From NCBI GenBank assembly GCA_964019425.1, contig OZ025800.1, forward strand, positions 631,501-695,500: a stretch of 64,000 nucleotides of DNA, written 5' to 3'. Below the pieces are notes generated by a model that saw only the letters and a program-made list of their open reading frames with translations, made no database searches and was not told the origin of the DNA. Positions within the stretch are counted from its first letter, which is position 1. Each line of letters opens with the position of its first letter. Made by a program: the position numbers and the translations under genes. This stretch comes from Flectonema sp. DT1601 (Eukaryota > Euglenozoa > Diplonemea > Diplonemida > Diplonemidae). Shown in pieces: positions 50,381 to 62,646 of this stretch.

Positions 50381-53300
50381 TTACATCGATTCGACTGTCG
50401 CTTCCAGGGCGCGAGCGTACTCATCCTGCAATTCGGAGAAAGCAGGTCCCCAAACACCACCAGGGAGGTCTGCTCCTACCCATCTCGATTTTCCTGAATG
50501 CTGAGGCCGTACTGACATCCAACTCTGGCGAGTTGCATCCATCTTTCCTTTCAAGGCTTCTAATTTATTTGTGACGGCATCAAAGTCAGTCTTAGCTGAG
50601 AGTTCAATCTTCTGTAGCGTCTCTTCAAACGATTCGATTCCTCCAATACTCGGAAGTTGACCACTACCGAGGACTGATGAAGCTTCTGCAGTGCTGACCC
50701 AATCGCGGAGATTATTTCCTAACAAATTACGAGTTAAGTCTGCAGCCTGTTCTGCTCTACATCTCCCAGCCATTGCTAAACTACCTTCTCTCTCTGGACT
50801 TATAACTCGACTAGTGTTGTGTTCAGGACTTGGTAATCCATAAGCAGGATGACTTATTGAAATAGGAGAGGAAGGTGTTTTAACTCGAGCAGGTACACTC
50901 GCAGTGCTGCTCAGTTTGGCACGTTGACGAAGTGTAGTACCGAAGCTGTCTTTCTCCTGCTGAGATTTCTTCCCAATCCCAGAACTGATAGTTGATACTC
51001 TCGATAAGGCTTCCTTCACTCGAACTTCCCAATCGTCCTCTTCCTGTTTTCGAGTTTCCTCTGCTCTCTCCATAACAGTTTCCTCAACCTCTTCCCTAAC
51101 TGCGATTGGATTCAGTTTTGGAGTTGGACTCGGAGGGCGGGGCAACATCTGTTTAATTTATAGTGAAGAAGTACGCGAGAAAGAAAAACACTAATAAATA
51201 AACAAACAAAAAGTATCATACCTTACACGGTTCAGAAACAGCAACTTGAACGACATCCCCATTTTCTAAATGTCTTCGAATATCATCAGCCCCATCACGG
51301 AACGCGCTAGTAATGCTGTCGTTACGAAATCTGTTCACGACGGGGAAGGTTGGATCTTCTGCAGCTCCGATAGGAAGAGTCTGACGTTTTGGAACATCGC
51401 TTGCCACCTTTTTGACGCCACTGACTGGTATTGATGGAGTTAAATTGGTGTCGATGGTGTTACGCAACTCAACACCTATTCTCGTCAGTTCCTTCATCTG
51501 CTGCGGAGGAACTTCAACTGCGGCTGGGGCTGAGGATGAGGCTGAGGTGACTGTTTGATCGAATGCTTGTACGCTGTTTGTAGCTCTTTTCGCAAAGGAA
51601 ACGCTACTTGCTGTTGAATGTAAACTGCCGGGTGCAGGTTGTGCCATCGGAAGAGTTTGCTGGCTGGCGTCATGCAAATTATGTTCCGTATTGGAGGCGT
51701 TGGAAGTGTTTGAAGCTGCTGGCAGCAGCGTGAAATTTGCAGCTCCCTCGACAGAGCGCCTGACATCGTCTGTTTCTTGAGGACGGATAGGAGTCCCTTC
51801 TATAGGGGTGAGCTGTTGTTTGTCAGCAATTTGTTGTTTTAAAGAAGTATTTAATATTTGAGTATCTAAACAAACTTCTCTCTCATCATGTGATGTACAC
51901 ACACTGGCTGTACGACTAGCTGGTTGAAGAGTTGAGAATCGAATCCCAGCATTCGGATCATCGACCACTTGGAGTTTTTTAATTTGATTTTGAAGAACGT
52001 CCGAAGTACCTCCCAGAGATTGCTTTGATGATGGAAGCTGGTCGCTCTTCTCAGAAAGTTGTTCTGGGATCTCACGATTGCGATTTTGAGTGCCGCTTTC
52101 ACTATTATTACTTGCATTGCTGTTTATGTTTTCAGATTCCGCAGCTAAGGCCAGCCTCGCATCTGCAGGTACCTCAACAGTGTCTCTCACAGTTCTGATA
52201 TTCGAGAGAGTCATCTCAGTAACTTCTGGTAGGCTGACTCGTACTTGTCTAACACTCCCAACTAGACTACTTCTCGCAGTGGTGGTATTGAGCGTATGTT
52301 GATCAGGTTCAGCATTGTCTACAACAACATCAGTCTTCGGGTTAGAACCTAATGAGGGATCACTGTCTGCCTTAGTTGTGGAACCAATGTGAACGCTGTG
52401 TCGTTTGTCATCTCTTGTCCCACTTGCCAGGCTACTCCGACTCTGTCCTCGTAACTCTTCCGTGTTGCGAGTACTCCTGACAGTGCTTCCTTGACCAGTT
52501 AATTCTTCACCAGTTGAATATCTGTCAGACTGATCTCTGTGTCCACTTGCAAGACTGCTTCTACTTTGTCTTGCTGTCTCGTTAGTTCGTTGCTCTTCAC
52601 TAGCCACGGAATTCCTGTTGGAAGTATTGTATTTTAAACTATTTCCGAGACTATTTCTGCTTTGCCCCGCAGGTGCTTCTGTTGTCGCATTTCCTTCTTT
52701 TAGTACGTCACTTGCACTCGACAAACTATAACGTTGACTTTCATCAGTTACTATTGTTGAGTTCTTAGTAGTGTGACCGTCTTTTAGGATTCCACTTGTA
52801 AGACTGGTTCTGCTTTGCCGTGTCATGGCTTCCTTTGCCGCATTGCTTATGAATTCATTTTCATTTAGTCCACCAGCAGTATGACTTTGTGGAACAGGCG
52901 CTGTCTGAGAGTTTCTCATCTCCCTTCGTAGCTCTTGAGTGCTTCTCGCTGGGTTCTGAATCGGTTCAGCGTCAGCTATTGATAATCGACGATTGTTATC
53001 TAATTCTCGGAAAAGTGTTGCCACCGCAGAGTCCTTGACGGGAACCTCTTCCTCTACGTTGTCCGTATTCGGATCTTTTGATGGATCACATTCAGGATTC
53101 GGTTGAGGCTGATGTTCTTCACCTTCTTGTTGAACTTTATTCCTCGCACGCTCTTGTTCTTCTTGCACGTTCCTCCTTTCGGCTTCTTCTTCTCGCCTCT
53201 GTTTCGTTAGTTCTTCCTGTCGTTTTCTCCTTTCTAATCCTTCGGCTTCTTCCATGGCCTGTTAGGTGTTTGTTGTTAGAGAACAAAGAGGAAGTATATT

Positions 53301-54343
53301 TGGTAAAGAAGTATCTAAAAGACTCAAACTAAACGACATACCTGCTGAGCTTGCATCCATCCAATTGGAGGGTTAGTTTCATTATAAATAAGAGGTTTGT
53401 GTAACTCTGCCATCAAACGATCTGTCTCAGATAGTAGTCGAAGTGTTTGTTCTTTTGCAACAGCACTATCAACTGTCGCGTGGTTAAGAGTTTGGTGTTG
53501 AGATATCGATGGTGATGGTTCGATTCTCATGTGGTGTGGAAGAGACAGGAGATCGAATTGAAGTCGCATCGCTTCCGCTTCAGCTGCCGCAATAGCAGCA
53601 ACAGGCGACCCAGCTCTGTCAATCGATGCGAGAGATGGAGAAATGATTCCATGAGTTAGTCTATTTCCTATAACTTCAGGACTATGAACAGGTACCGGTG
53701 GTGGTGATAATCTCCCTCCTACTTCTCTAATTGTCACCAACAGCCGAGGTATACATTCCTCAATGTGTCTAACATTGTAAGGATCAACACTACACACATC
53801 ACAAAATAATATTCTATTGGAATGACAAGAAGGTGGAATATCTGAAAAACAAAGAGGCTCTCCGATAGATGGCAGCGAAAATCCAACACGAGCAGCGCAA
53901 AGTGTATCGTCTTGCCTACTAGGGTGGTACCAAAGACCAACCGGAGTTGTACCTATTAATTTGATGGTTACATAGTGTTTGATAAAAGGTTTATAGAAGG
54001 ATAAAGAAATAGAATTTACACTACCTGATACTCGTATGTTATTAACGAACAGTTCCTGTAAATAGTCATTTTCAATACGATCGACTCGAACTATTTTAAT
54101 ATGTTCCGGAACAAGACTTTGCATTATTTGAATGTTATTATCAGGTGTTAGTTGTGTGGCGGTTCTCTTTACCCATTCTGTCTGTAGTTTTGCTTTTTGT
54201 AACGCGTTGAATCCGAGTTCTCCTAAAAGTTCAGCCAACACTGTAGTACTGCAGTCAGCGACATCCGAAATCTCTGTACCCTGAAGCTGTAATCGTTGCA
54301 ACATCTCTTGCCAGAGATTCAGTGTGGGTGGGAGACTCATCAT
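50381..54343 (-). CDS. Large low-complexity protein of unknown function, 1,268 aa, 3 exons
   Basis: Exons 54343-53342, 53258-51222 and 51148-50381 join in phase 0. Residues 1-330 form a folded-looking domain with an N-terminal helical bundle (LNLWQEMLQRLQLQG ... LAELLGELGFNALQKAKLQTEW) and a beta-rich part (GTTPVGLWYHP, RILFCDVCSVDPYNV). Around residue 336 a highly charged helix begins (EEAEGLERRKRQEELTKQRR, VQEEQERARNKV). A very long Ser/Thr/Asn/Gln-rich disordered region follows, with recurring RQSR(S/T)SL(A/T)SG motifs. The C-terminal exon carries another helical region (AKTDFDAVTNKLEALKGKMD) and ends LEATVESM. It is not a family I recognise; a cytoskeletal or ciliary scaffold is possible. 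An acceptor-like AACTAATTTAG ends 32 nt before the ATG. Confidence 0.85.
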
Positions 54344-54377
54344 TTTGTTGTTCCCTTGATTTTTGAAGAGATATTCT

Positions 54378-56263
54378 AAATTAGTTTTTATAGTTAGCTT
54401 CCGTTAATTAATATAATTAAACAACTCTCACCACCCCAACACAACCTGGTTTCATATTTTCTTTATGTAAAAAAAAAAAAAAAAGGATGAAAAAACACAA
54501 AAATATACTACACACAAAGCATTCACGCAGTGAAAAGAAACTGAAGAGGATCACTCAATAAGTAAATCCATAAGTAAATAACAAAAAGGCCCCAGGAAAT
54601 AAAAAAGGGCGGGGGGAAAGGGTCGTTTTCGCTGCAATTTTCTCCATTCGTTTTTTATCTTTCTTTTTTTTTCTTTTTTTTTTTTTTTTTTCTTTTTCAC
54701 TCTCCTCTCTCCTTTTTCTTTTCCCCCCCCCTTTTTTTTTTTTTTTAAATTCACTCGGCTGATTAATACCTCAATGCGCAGCCAACATACATCTGAGTAC
54801 AGATGGGTGTAACCCTTAGAGTAGTGCGTGACTGTGATACAATGCCTGTTCCATATTCGAAGTGGAGTGCAGAGCAATGTACAGTTCCCGCACAACATAT
54901 GCATTAAAAAAAAATAATAACAGCCGAGTAAAAAAAAGAAAAATAGAGGAAAAAAAGAAAAAAAAGGAAAATTAAATAAAACAAAACTAACTAAAAAAAA
55001 AAAAAAAAAAAAAAATAGAAAGAAAAAAAAGACATAAAAAAGATAAAAAAACGAATGGAGACAAGGGAAGCTGGGCTATAGATGTTTATTGGTATAGAGA
55101 TCCTACTGCCTATCTCTACCAATGTTAGTGGTACTTAGTTGAGAATCCCAGGTGTCGAATTGTGTGAGGAATGCATGTTTTTTGTTTACATTTTCGTTTT
55201 TTTTTTCTGTTTTTTCTCGCAACGATCTTTTGCGCTGGGCGCGTGTCCACAGAGAGTGACGCCACAGTCACTCACCATCCGACAGAACATTGTTTTCATT
55301 TCCCTTAGTTTACTGAAATAATATTGATACATTAGAATGACTAGAGTTTTTCAAAAAGGTTTTCAAAAAGAAGAAGAAGAAGAGGGTTCACGCAATAATT
55401 ATATAACTGTGATGGATTGCGTAATTGGACTGCAAGTCAGCAGTTGTCCAGAAGACCACAGCCAATTGTTAAGTAAAATATATTCACTGTGTATGTAGTC
55501 AGCTATTTCAAAGGGAGAATGGCAAAGCATAATATAATAATTTTTGTTTATCCATGTCCGCGGGGTTGAACACACGAAAAGGTTGGTATAAAGAAGTATA
55601 CCCCTTGAGGGAAAACTTCAAAGGGTAAAAAAGAAAAAAAAAATGGGCAGGGGGGTAAATTGATACTGTATTATCAAGCTGAAAGGAACAACGAAAGGGG
55701 TGGAAGTCTTATATAAAAAAAACGGTTTTACAAATAAATACTACTACGAACAGGAATGGAGGTCTCTTTTTTTTTTTTCCCCTTCTTTTTTTGAAGAACA
55801 AAAAAAGGAAGAGAAAAAAAAAAAGGTCTTCCAAAGGAGATTTAATATAATTATAATTGGTTTACAGATAAACAACCAGTAAGCAGTGAAGTTACTGGTC
55901 GCATAAGCAACTGTACTATTCTAAGCTAAGGATAGAAGTCATCATCAAATTACGCACACTTGGTTTAATTTTTTTTTTTTGCTTTTTTTTTTTGCTTTTT
56001 TTTTTTTTTTTGAGTGACGTGTACTGTTGAATAGGCAACAAAAACTCGTTTTTCAACTCTCTTGTTTTTTTTTTTTTTTTTTTTTTTCTTCTTCTCGCAA
56101 CGTTTGGAAAATCAACCTTTTAAATAATCAACAAGCCTCAACAAGTAAAAGGTGGTAGAAATCGAAAATAAAGACTAACAATACAGTACGTCGTCAGTCA
56201 ATTTTATTTTTTGCTTTGACCGCCTGACTGAGGGCAACTCGATGAAGGAAAAGGTGAATGTGA
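54378..56263. other. 1.9-kb gene-free homopolymer-rich interval
   Basis: Many A/T/C homopolymers (for example 54666-54690, 54994-55016, 55971-56010, 56064-56087). A balanced-composition patch at 54765-54900 includes a 6-bp stem-loop CATCTG-AGTA-CAGATG. Another small stem (GAGTGAC...GTCACTC) lies near 55253. Neither resembles a known snRNA or tRNA. No protein gene is seen. Confidence 0.5.
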
Positions 56264-56764
56264 CTAACAACAGTCTTCTCCGAAAGAAAGGGTCTCCCCG
56301 GTGAAGTAGGTGACAACCATCGCAAGAATTAAACAAATAACTGCACCAGCCCATAACAATCCGATGTTGTCAGACCAGCCTGAATCCATCTGGTGAAAGA
56401 TTCCCTGGCTGATGAAGTCCCACCACGCAAGTGCAATCAAAATAGTTGCAGTGTAGCTGGCTAACTTTTTAAACTGATCTTTTACTTCTGGAGTACAGCA
56501 TTTCTTTGCTCCAGCTTTAGCCAAGTCAGCTCCCTTGTCTTTTAGCTCACTTGCTGTTTGTACCGCCGACGAAGCCAATGCGGTTGGGGAGCCCACCGTT
56601 GAATCGCCCTCCGGACTGACGGCATAAAGCTGTTGTAATGATGTTGTAGGTAATTACTAAAAGTATTATAAGTAAAAATAATTAATGAAAGGACATACCT
56701 CAGAAGGTCTCGCACCGGCACGCCAGTCCGGGTTATTCGAGATGGGGTTTTCCTTGACGTTCAT
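56264..56764 (-). CDS. Small two-TM hypothetical protein, 143 aa, 2 exons
   Basis: Exon 1 is 56764-56699 (MNVKENPISNNPDWRAGARP), then a 69-nt intron (GTATGT...CAACAG), then exon 2 at 56629-56264. An amphipathic region (AVQTASELKDKGADLAKAGAKK) precedes a CC pair and two hydrophobic helices (LASYTATILIALAWWDFI and NIGLLWAGAVICLILAMVV). The C-terminus is GEDCC. The paired cysteines at both ends of the membrane part suggest lipidation or disulfides. I recognise no family. An acceptor-like TATCCTTTAG ends 21 nt before the ATG. Confidence 0.75.
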
Positions 56765-56787
56765 TTTGTGTTTGGATTGAATAATCT

Positions 56788-57737
56788 AAAGGATAATAAT
56801 AAATATTAACAACAACACTCACTACTCATGAAGATTATATTGGTGTGAATGACACCACGTTCTGATTATGATTCCTGGCTGGTGAAATAGTCAACTAAAT
56901 ACAAAAAAAAAAAAAAATAACAAAACAGCAATCAACGAAAATTATTATTTATTTTCTCTTTTTTGTTTTTTTTGACACTTATTTCGAACACGGGTATCAA
57001 GAGGCAATTACCATTTCGCTGTAGAAACACTAAAAAGTGAAGTCCCTCTTAAAAGGAACTTAAAATGGCTAGGAGTCGTAGCAAGGGGAAAAGCAGTAAT
57101 AGTAGCGTTAACAAAAACTATCATTAACCGTGTAGGTTTGATACTCCAACGGGAGGTGTTTGCGATCCTCAACAAGAATGACCAGCCAATTCCCCCAAAC
57201 GACTAAAATCACACCTGCGAACTGCAAGAAAAAACACTGTACTACATATTAAGCAATAAAAGCGGCCAGAAACATGCGCTAATTCTCTACCCCCACTAAA
57301 GTGAGAGACTTGCATGATAAAAGGGATGAGCTCACAGGCGACTGAAAGATCAATCTCCATAGACGGTGCCCATTATACAAAACATGACGTTAATCCAAAA
57401 GGAATGGTACATAAAGGTCATCAGAGCCTGTAGACCTTTTGGTACGCCTTACTAATAATTAAACTACTCTAAGACTGATTTTGTAAGGGAATATTCTTCT
57501 TGTTAAAATATTACACACAAATACCATAAAACGTATTCAGTTTTGAATAGAATCTTCGACAGGTCTCAGAAGTGTGCTGATATTCTGTGCACTCTAAACG
57601 ACTATCAAAAACACTAACGCCGCCAGTGGGAAGACGGGAAAAAACAAAATACTATCATTTTTGGGGCAATCAGAAAAAAAGTGAAAAACAAAGCATCACA
57701 ATTTTTCTTTTGTTTAAAAAAAAAATGTGATTCGCGT
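56788..57737. other. Intergenic, about 950 bp
   Basis: AT-rich, with an A-run at about 56902-56915 and another at 57716-57725. A minus-strand frame at 57360-57169 has no support. The right end is presumably the 3' UTR of the HEAT-repeat giant. Confidence 0.55.
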
Positions 57738-60700
57738 CTACGAAAACTGTTGTGAGGAGGCTCCCGACTGCGCGGCTTCTAGTGGTGCTATCAGTGATTT
57801 TCCCTCTAAAGTTGGGGATAGGAAATGCCAGACAACAGGACTTTCTTTCATACTCTGCCTCCACAAGAATAAACTATCAGATGCTCTCTTTCGTACTCTC
57901 AGCACGGTATCGTGAGTAAGCTCAACTAAAACTCTTAACGCTTCCCAAGTATGATCAGTAGGTTCAGAATGAGTAAGCACGATACCACTGAGACCAGATG
58001 CTGCTGCTTTTCTCTTTTCAGGATCATCAGATTTCGACAAGTCAATGAAGAAGTTAAATAGTTCAGGTTTCATTTCAGGAAATAGTGCTCTGTATACACT
58101 AGTAACGTCACTGGCAGCTTCTCTACTCGATTCTGTGTCGAGGAATATTCCTCCAGATAATCTGTTCAGAAGAACATCTTTAATAGCTTCGAATACACTC
58201 GGTTTTATTAACTCAGTGTAGCAATGATAAGATACCATTATAAGAAGTGATTTTATGAAATGAGATCCTTTCTTACTGATGACTCGGTCTTGAGGTATTT
58301 CTTTAGCGAGTTGCATTACCGACGGAATGAATTGAGGAGCTCTCAAGAATGTGACCAGTAATCCAGTGATTGATGCTAATTCACTGTCTCTTGTATAATC
58401 TTTTTTATTGCTGACGGAGTTGATGATTGACTGAAGTACAGATGGAACATGCGGAATAAATGCCGACATCTCATCACGTGAAATCAACGTTGTCGCGATA
58501 TCTGCTATCACTTCTTCAGAGTGCTCAAATGATAGCGCCACTCCAAACAGTTTCTGTGTTTCAATAGAACAAGCTTCATCAGTTCCAACCTTTTCAATTA
58601 CGATTGATATTATCTTACCCATCTTTGATCTAATACAGTCATATTCAGTTCTAAACTTCTTATTATGAAAGACAGTTAAAAGTCTCTTTATCGACTCAAC
58701 GTGAGAAGTCTTCTCTTTACGAAGTTTTGTTAAGTAGGTAATAAGAAGCCTTAAAATACGAGTTTGTAACTGTAACCCTCTACTTGACTCTACCCAAGAA
58801 ATAAGTATACGATCAATAGTAATAAGTTGTTCACCAGAACAGGATGTAATACCAAAACCAAGTCCTGCACCCATTTCAGCATAGATCTTTGTTGATGAAG
58901 TGCTGGCTGCGGCGTTTAATAGAGTACAGACAAGTTCCATTGCTTTCTCAGATTTAAAATATTTTGTACTACGCAACAGTCCTCCCATTAATTCGAAGAC
59001 GCTGGTTGCAGTGTCATCTGTTAGTAGACCTGCGACGTCAGCTCTAAGAACACATTCCAAAGCAGCGTCCTGACCAACTTCAAATATTCCTCTCCAGAGT
59101 TGGGCGTTTTGAATTTTAAATTTTGGAGAGTTTGCAACGTTGTCGTCTGCACCAGCTCTCTGAAAAGGAGAATTCTGTATACTGACTTCTGATTCTCTAT
59201 TTAACAAGACCCATGAATCTACGATACTCGCTGTAAGTCCGATGTTTATTTCTTGTGAAGCAATCTTTCTCTTTCTGTACATTATCGGTGAAAGTGCTGC
59301 AACAGTCAGCTCGCGAATGGAGCGAGTGTCTGAGATTAAATGTTCCATCAGTACTTTCATAGTCATATCTGGTATGAGATCTTCTTCATCATTTGAAACT
59401 ATACTAGCAATGGCGTACAGTGCGCTGATGGATTTACTTTCTCTCTTTGAGATTGTTAAGTTGTGAACGATTTCTTTGATGTCAGTACCGACAGAGTCTG
59501 GTGGGAGTTCTCTTCTTCTTTTTGATAGCACCCTTTGGATAACTGACAGCTGGAGAGACTTGACTGACTCTTTTGAGGCTGTTGGGAACTTTTCTATTGT
59601 AACATCGATAAACTTTTTCAGAAGTTCAGTCTTTTGCCAAACAATCGGAACTATAGGCGCCTTCAAAACACGAAGAATGCCCTCAAGGGAGTGATTACAA
59701 GGCTCTGCTTTAGCTGTTTCCTTCTCTATAACATTAAGACACTCCTCAACTACTAACTCTCCAGTAAACTGATGTGATAAATATGCTGATACCAATCTAG
59801 TGCAATTACTTCTACTCCTTTCGAAGTTAAAACAAGTTATAATAGACAGCTTCGATAGTAGTAATTCTTCGAGTGGTGTCCTTCCGACAATCATTTCAAA
59901 CCGTCTTTGTAATTTATAAAAATACCCCTGAGCGAATATCGAATAAGCTGCTTTACTTGACAATCCACCAGCATAGTGTGATGCGCAAACTGCTCTTAGT
60001 GTAGCCATCACTGAGTACCAGGAATTGCTTCGTTTTCTTACTAAGTTATTTGTGAATAGAGAACTAACCATCTTACTGACAGCATAGCAATCTCTGTCGG
60101 TGATGGATCGGTGATTAGAATCAGGTTGTGATGTTGAGAGAATGAATTGCACTCGGCTATCAACAATCTCTATCAACTGATCAGCTGTCTGGATGTCTTC
60201 TCTCAGATCCTTCAACTTCATTGAAATGGGAACAACTGTTAGCATCTTATCAACTGGAGAATCACTGTTTGAGAATCTTATTCTCGTTATGATATTCCGC
60301 ATTCCCTTCAGAACTGCTAAGTCATGTTCAAGTCTCTGAGTTGTTAGTAATTCAGATGTTATATTTTTAGTCGGAGCTAACTTATTTATCATCTCCACAC
60401 AAAGTTCATCATATTTCTCGAGATCAGATTCTTTTGAGTATTGACCAGGAGGTAGACCAGGACAGATTGCCTGCAAGGATCTCTTTAATAATTCTGCGAC
60501 CTGCTTCGATGAGTCCATTTCACGTCCTTCACAAAGTAGAGTTTCGGAAGACCACAATATGATTTCTCTGATTAATTCAATCGGATATGATTTGGTACCT
60601 CTGATAACGGCTGATATAAGTTGCGATGCGATGTGTGCATACCAAGTAAGGAGTCTGCTTGATGTTGTTTCCTTTATACTTTTCATTAAGTCATTCAACA

Positions 60701-62468
60701 TTTCACATCCCCATTCAGGGTTTCTTTCTGCCAAACACAATACAAATTTTGCTATCGTTTTTAATCTAATCCCTTTCGTAGAACTGTCTTGACAACCATT
60801 TTTTATTGTATCAGAAATATCTTCACAGCATTTCTGAATATCAGAAAATGTCATCGAGCGAATAATAAATGTTCCAGTTGACACTACTCGACTTGCTTCA
60901 ATGGATTCGCTTAGTTTTATTAACCTGTCGTAAATCTTGATAAACCATCCCTCGGGTATCACTTCTAAATCATCTGACGAGACTGCTAAGAACGATGCGC
61001 ATTGCAGTCCAGCTTGAAGCATAGCCCCAGACTTAGAAGCATGAATCGCCTCTAACACTTTCTCAAATAGCCATGCTCTCGAACTCTCATCTCCTTTTAA
61101 TATAATTGCGGGTGTTAGTGATCGAAGTAATTTACTATTTTGACTGACCTTAGAACTGGTTACTTCAGAAGCAATTGATAACCTTTTTAGTATTTGAGGT
61201 AGGACGATATTCTTTGTGTCCAAGTGTAGGAGGTATGAAGTAATAATTCCGGCAGTTTGCGAAGGGTGTTTTTGATTTAATATTAAATTCAAACAGTAAG
61301 GTAGAACAGCTTCAACGAAGCAATTTCTAAACTCCGTCAGAGCTGATGCAAGTGGAGGAGCGTCTGGGAGTTGTTCATCTTCGTCGTCGATGTTGTCTGC
61401 GTCTTCAGGATCGCCGCCATCACTTTCATCTTCTTCAAAAACAGCACTGCTGGCACCTCCTTGTTGCCTGTGGTGAGTCAGAACTTGTTGAAGGATGGAC
61501 CTGCATAGTCTAAGTAGCAGACGATCAGTCTTTCCAGGACATGCTCCAATAAAAGATAATGCGCACATCGATAATAAATGTTTTAAGTTTCTCAAACTGT
61601 GATCACCCTCCATGAACTCATACCTCGCTAGAAGCGCTAACATGGTCGCTCTCAGTCCGACTGTTTTTGTAAAAGCATTTCCTACCTTAGCAAAGAGAGT
61701 CATTCTAGCTATGTGTGAATATACTCTCGTAATGTGGTGTTTTAGAGTAGCTATTGGTTTATCAGATTCCTCACCAGATGCTATGGCTGCGACTTCAACT
61801 TTTAAGAATCGCTGTAAAAACTTTAATGCTTCTCCTTGAAACTCCATTTTGTTTTTATCTTCCAGTTTGTCGATAACCCAATCGAGTCGTTCTTGTTGAA
61901 TGTGTCTAATTGGTATTAGAAGGAATAAAACTGACCAAGCAGCCTTTGATTGAGTTCGTTTATAACTCTCAGTTAGTGGGAAGTATGTTTCAAAGACGTG
62001 TTCACAGAATTGTTGTGGGTTGGGAAAGTAGTACACCATTTTAGGAATCACATTCAGAAGAGAAGTGACGGCCTGAAATGCAATTTGAAGTGGATTTCTA
62101 TCAGAACTAAATAACAGAGCATCGAGTAGACTTAGTATGGGTTTTGGATCGATTTCAAAGTCTTTCAACATCGTCTTTGATGTCGGAGCCACATGCCTAA
62201 GTAAGACGCCTATCATTGATGCCGTGTCGTGTAATATTTTTATATCTTTGTTTGGTGTTGCCTCCGACAACAATTTATTCAAAAGAGATTTTCTTTCACA
62301 GACTGTTGGATACAAACAACAATCAGTATAAGTCTTAACTCTGGCAAGCAGTGATTCATATCTCATTGTGTTCATATTAGCTATGAGCCATGTGTATCCT
62401 TCTGACTTCAATGAAGTAATCGCTGGAGCGATATCTCCTCCAAGGTTCTTATAGTATCGCGAAGTCAT
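57738..62468 (-). CDS. HEAT-repeat giant, probably PA200/Blm10 proteasome activator
   Basis: 1,576 aa from ATG 62468 (MTSRYYKNLGG); the frame is open further upstream, but that part is poly-A-encoded. The whole protein is HEAT-like helical repeats with an acidic loop at about 345-375 (EEDESDGGDPEDADNIDDEDE). The C-terminal 100 residues (RKAAASGLSGIVL, TWEALRVLVELTHD, RKRASDSLFLWRQSMKE) match the layout of the PA200/Blm10 C-terminal domain. The N-terminal part (LLFSSDRNPLQIAF ... YYFPNPQQFCEHVFETYFP) resembles that family's start. The length is slightly below the usual 1,800-2,100. Blm10/PA200 caps the 20S proteasome. The extreme C-terminus is QQFS rather than a canonical HbYX motif. Another HEAT giant such as an RRP12-like protein is the main alternative. 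An acceptor-like TTTAAACAG lies 21 nt before the ATG. Confidence 0.6.
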   Translation of the reverse strand: MTSRYYKNLGGDIAPAITSLKSEGYTWLIANMNTMRYESLLARVKTYTDCCLYPTVCERKSLLNKLLSEATPNKDIKILHDTASMIGVLLRHVAPTSKTMLKDFEIDPKPILSLLDALLFSSDRNPLQIAFQAVTSLLNVIPKMVYYFPNPQQFCEHVFETYFPLTESYKRTQSKAAWSVLFLLIPIRHIQQERLDWVIDKLEDKNKMEFQGEALKFLQRFLKVEVAAIASGEESDKPIATLKHHITRVYSHIARMTLFAKVGNAFTKTVGLRATMLALLARYEFMEGDHSLRNLKHLLSMCALSFIGACPGKTDRLLLRLCRSILQQVLTHHRQQGGASSAVFEEDESDGGDPEDADNIDDEDEQLPDAPPLASALTEFRNCFVEAVLPYCLNLILNQKHPSQTAGIITSYLLHLDTKNIVLPQILKRLSIASEVTSSKVSQNSKLLRSLTPAIILKGDESSRAWLFEKVLEAIHASKSGAMLQAGLQCASFLAVSSDDLEVIPEGWFIKIYDRLIKLSESIEASRVVSTGTFIIRSMTFSDIQKCCEDISDTIKNGCQDSSTKGIRLKTIAKFVLCLAERNPEWGCEMLNDLMKSIKETTSSRLLTWYAHIASQLISAVIRGTKSYPIELIREIILWSSETLLCEGREMDSSKQVAELLKRSLQAICPGLPPGQYSKESDLEKYDELCVEMINKLAPTKNITSELLTTQRLEHDLAVLKGMRNIITRIRFSNSDSPVDKMLTVVPISMKLKDLREDIQTADQLIEIVDSRVQFILSTSQPDSNHRSITDRDCYAVSKMVSSLFTNNLVRKRSNSWYSVMATLRAVCASHYAGGLSSKAAYSIFAQGYFYKLQRRFEMIVGRTPLEELLLSKLSIITCFNFERSRSNCTRLVSAYLSHQFTGELVVEECLNVIEKETAKAEPCNHSLEGILRVLKAPIVPIVWQKTELLKKFIDVTIEKFPTASKESVKSLQLSVIQRVLSKRRRELPPDSVGTDIKEIVHNLTISKRESKSISALYAIASIVSNDEEDLIPDMTMKVLMEHLISDTRSIRELTVAALSPIMYRKRKIASQEINIGLTASIVDSWVLLNRESEVSIQNSPFQRAGADDNVANSPKFKIQNAQLWRGIFEVGQDAALECVLRADVAGLLTDDTATSVFELMGGLLRSTKYFKSEKAMELVCTLLNAAASTSSTKIYAEMGAGLGFGITSCSGEQLITIDRILISWVESSRGLQLQTRILRLLITYLTKLRKEKTSHVESIKRLLTVFHNKKFRTEYDCIRSKMGKIISIVIEKVGTDEACSIETQKLFGVALSFEHSEEVIADIATTLISRDEMSAFIPHVPSVLQSIINSVSNKKDYTRDSELASITGLLVTFLRAPQFIPSVMQLAKEIPQDRVISKKGSHFIKSLLIMVSYHCYTELIKPSVFEAIKDVLLNRLSGGIFLDTESSREAASDVTSVYRALFPEMKPELFNFFIDLSKSDDPEKRKAAASGLSGIVLTHSEPTDHTWEALRVLVELTHDTVLRVRKRASDSLFLWRQSMKESPVVWHFLSPTLEGKSLIAPLEAAQSGASSQQFS

Positions 62469-62646
62469 TTGTTTTTTTTTATATTTTTTCTGTTTAAAAA
62501 AAAAAAAGTAACAAAAAAAAACATTCACAGTTTTTACTTCGAAATTATTTCAGTTTGCTCCCTTGAGAGAGAGACTGTAAAGCCCTTCTCCGATTTTCAA
62601 AAAAACATAATGAATCACACTACATAAAATCAATACCAAAAGCCAA

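Noticed and set aside
54765-54900. Possible non-coding RNA in a balanced-composition patch
   Set aside because: Only a 6-bp hairpin is visible; there is no match to tRNA, snRNA, SRP or spliced-leader signatures.
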